A DNA stretch of 64,000 nt from Oscillospiraceae bacterium (lineage in GTDB: Bacteria; Bacillota; Clostridia; Oscillospirales; Ruminococcaceae), in contig WRKM01000011.1 of the NCBI GenBank assembly GCA_009778065.1, positions 25,225 through 89,224 on the forward strand, read 5' to 3'. The stretch's first letter is position 1; every line of letters begins with the position of its first letter. Both the position numbers and the translations under genes were made by a program. A model generated the notes under the pieces. The model worked only from the letters and a program-made list of their open reading frames with translations. It made no database searches and was not told the origin of the DNA. Positions 63,015-64,000 of this stretch are shown piece after piece.

Positions 63015-63043
63015 ATCATAGCACACATTGATGTAAATGTCAA
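63015..63043 (-). promoter_or_regulatory. Promoter of the DUF4143 ATPase gene
   Basis: On the minus strand TTGACA (63043-63038) and TATGAT (63020-63015), 17 bases apart. An imperfect inverted repeat (62995-63012 and 63064-63081) encloses it. Confidence 0.8.
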
Positions 63044-63081
63044 GTGTATTATTCTGATATTTTGCATTAATTTACACGAAA
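63038..63081. repeat. 44-bp imperfect direct repeat, copy 1
   Basis: The outer parts match 63574-63617: the first 13 bases fully, the last 18 at 17 positions. It includes the -35 and upstream region of the ATPase promoter. Confidence 0.7.
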
Positions 63082-63108
63082 GGCTTAATTGAATTTTTTC
63101 CGCGTCTT

Positions 63109-63510
63109 TTATATGTGCGAATTATAATATTTCCCGAACTCTGCGTCAACGGTTTTTATGTGCCTTATTATCCAGCCGATAATTGAATTTCTTAAGGTCA
63201 GTGTGAATTCAACGGAAGAGCCGTTCTCGTCAAATTCTTTTTTTAACCTTTTAAATTCAAAAATATACTGCTGATGCAAGCGTCTGTGAATTTCATAATT
63301 CGGGTAGCCGCATTGTTTTTGCAAACTCTCCTCATCGGAAAAATGCTTAATTATATACTCGCCTAAAAAATTAAGGGTTTTTTGTGTTTCTTCCTTTAAT
63401 ACTGAGTTTAGCCCCATAGAAGTAACGGCATTAATTCTATTTACCAACTCCATGTGCTGTTCGTCGATTTTCGGGATACCGGTTATCATGTCATTTGATA
63501 TTGTTATCAT
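63109..63510 (-). CDS. Bacteriohemerythrin
   Basis: A 133-residue four-helix oxygen-binding protein. Iron ligands are seen in IDEQHMELV near 15-23, HFSDEE near 56-61, HRRLHQQ near 74-80, and HIKTVDAEF near 118. In anaerobes these proteins sense or scavenge oxygen. It has its own promoter; the dockerin gene lies upstream on the same strand, separated by a terminator. Confidence 0.92.
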   Translation of the reverse strand: MITISNDMITGIPKIDEQHMELVNRINAVTSMGLNSVLKEETQKTLNFLGEYIIKHFSDEESLQKQCGYPNYEIHRRLHQQYIFEFKRLKKEFDENGSSVEFTLTLRNSIIGWIIRHIKTVDAEFGKYYNSHI

Positions 63511-63550
63511 AACTTAAACCTCCTTGCCACATGAATCAGTGTTCACATTA

Positions 63551-63579
63551 AGTATAGCATAGCGTTCACTATTTGTCAA
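63551..63579 (-). promoter_or_regulatory. Sigma-A promoter of the hemerythrin gene
   Basis: On the minus strand TTGACA (63579-63574) and TATACT (63556-63551), 17 bases apart. Confidence 0.82.
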
Positions 63580-63617
63580 GTGTATTTTATCATATTTCTG
63601 CATTAATTTACATGAAA
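63574..63617. repeat. 44-bp imperfect direct repeat, copy 2
   Basis: Partner of 63038-63081; contains the -35 and upstream region of the hemerythrin promoter, so the two promoters share their upstream sequence. Confidence 0.7.
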
Positions 63618-63623
63618 ATATAG

Positions 63624-63667
63624 AAAAAAAGCCAACCGCCCGTTTTAATTGCACGGTTGACTTTTTT
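63624..63667 (-). terminator. Terminator of the dockerin gene
   Basis: Stem GTCAACCG/CGGTTGGC (one G-T pair), extended by A-T pairs, with a 15-base loop and TTTTTTT on the minus strand, 40 bases after the stop. Confidence 0.8.
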
Positions 63668-63706
63668 GTTTACCCTAAAGGGTTAAATAAATTTTATTAC
63701 CTCTAA

Positions 63707-64000
63707 CTACGCGCCTGCGACAAGCTTCAAAACTTCAAGCGCGTCGCTTGCGTTAACTACGCCGTCGCCGTTTACATCAGCGGCTTCGAGTGCGTCACCT
63801 TCTAATTTCTCAACGCCTGATACGTGCTTTAAAATCGCGAGTGCATCGCTTGCGTTAAGTACGCCGTCTCCGTTTATGTCGCCTTTAATCTGCGTTGTCG
63901 TTGAGGTTGCGGCGGTAGGTACTCGACTAATAGCCGAGGGTGGGCGGACAGACGGGACATAATTTCCGGGGTTGTAATTATTGCCGCCGTTATTATTATT
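63707..64000 (-). CDS. C-terminal dockerin type I domain of a secreted protein (5' end outside window)
   Basis: The frame is open to the window edge (97 codons seen). After an Asn-rich and Pro/Ser/Thr-rich linker come two calcium-binding dockerin repeats, GDINGDGVLNASDALAIL and ADVNGDGVVNASDALEVL, each with an EF-hand-like loop, then LKLVAGA and TAG. Dockerins plug enzymes into cohesin-bearing scaffoldins, so the missing part may be a polysaccharide-degrading enzyme. Confidence 0.93.
   Translation of the reverse strand, partial: NNNNGGNNYNPGNYVPSVRPPSAISRVPTAATSTTTQIKGDINGDGVLNASDALAILKHVSGVEKLEGDALEAADVNGDGVVNASDALEVLKLVAGA

Overview
This window looks like the chromosome of a spore-forming, low-to-mid GC Firmicute of the class Clostridia, probably an Oscillospiraceae/Ruminococcaceae-like gut or cellulolytic lineage. 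The evidence is an adjacent SipL (SPOCS plus LysM) and SpoIVA pair behind a sigma-E-like promoter, a tripartite ECF transporter beside truA, YerC/TrpR, clostridial families (DUF512, DUF1576, DUF5711, a CmpB-like membrane protein), an archaeal-type phosphoglycerate mutase, and a dockerin domain at the right edge that suggests a cellulosome-like system. No rRNA, tRNA, CRISPR array or complete IS element was seen.

Layout. 1-3.5 kb (+): an ABC exporter operon (membrane protein tail, ATPase, two permeases). 3.66-5.17 kb (+): an AbiEi/AbiEii toxin-antitoxin pair whose promoter lies inside a 19-bp-armed inverted repeat. 5.2-8.4 kb (-): spoIVA and sipL. 8.4-24.7 kb (-): one long run, read in the order ruvC, ruvA, flavodoxin, ruvB, glmM, methyltransferase, MNT and HEPN genes, ecfA1, ecfA2, two small membrane proteins with a 76-bp triple repeat, ecfT, truA, a DUF5711 protein, a CvpA-like protein, a ClpE-like ATPase, an SDR and an HExxH membrane protein. 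24.8-27.6 kb (+): a YtrA-like GntR regulator with an ABC-2 transporter. 27.6-33.1 kb (-): yerC, methyltransferase, hslO, glmU, prs and a CPBP protease.

33.2-40.6 kb (-) is a seven-gene signalling operon: a stand-alone pseudo-receiver, a 7TMR-DISM hybrid kinase, a DUF1576 membrane protein, a small unknown protein, a winged-helix protein with a truncated receiver, a sigma-70 factor and a membrane protein resembling an anti-sigma factor. Almost every phosphotransfer residue is missing. The sigma gene has no ATG, GTG or TTG start, so ordinary gene calling would miss it. 40.6-46.6 kb (+) is a cell-wall and metabolic operon (hydrolase, membrane-anchored MurF-like ligase, ddl, small protein, RluA-type synthase, apgM). 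46.7-51.4 kb (-) holds rpmF, a DUF512 protein, der, plsY and gpsA. 51.4-55.1 kb has a CmpB-like protein, a DD-carboxypeptidase, pgi and a small P-loop protein.

55.1-64 kb is the accessory end. An MBOAT/DHHW pair, probably for O-acetylation of a surface polymer, lies behind a leader containing 20 copies of GCTT (AAGC in the transcript). The repeat falls inside a short leader ORF whose stop codon touches a terminator-like hairpin, so the leader could act as a phase-variable attenuator. Its upstream promoter is duplicated as 77-bp perfect direct repeats around an AlbA_2-type ATP-binding gene and a truncated DUF2281-like gene. Next come a large serine recombinase, an AAA/DUF4143 ATPase, a hemerythrin and the dockerin gene. 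The two strongest leads are the repeat-containing leader and the signalling operon with missing phosphotransfer residues.
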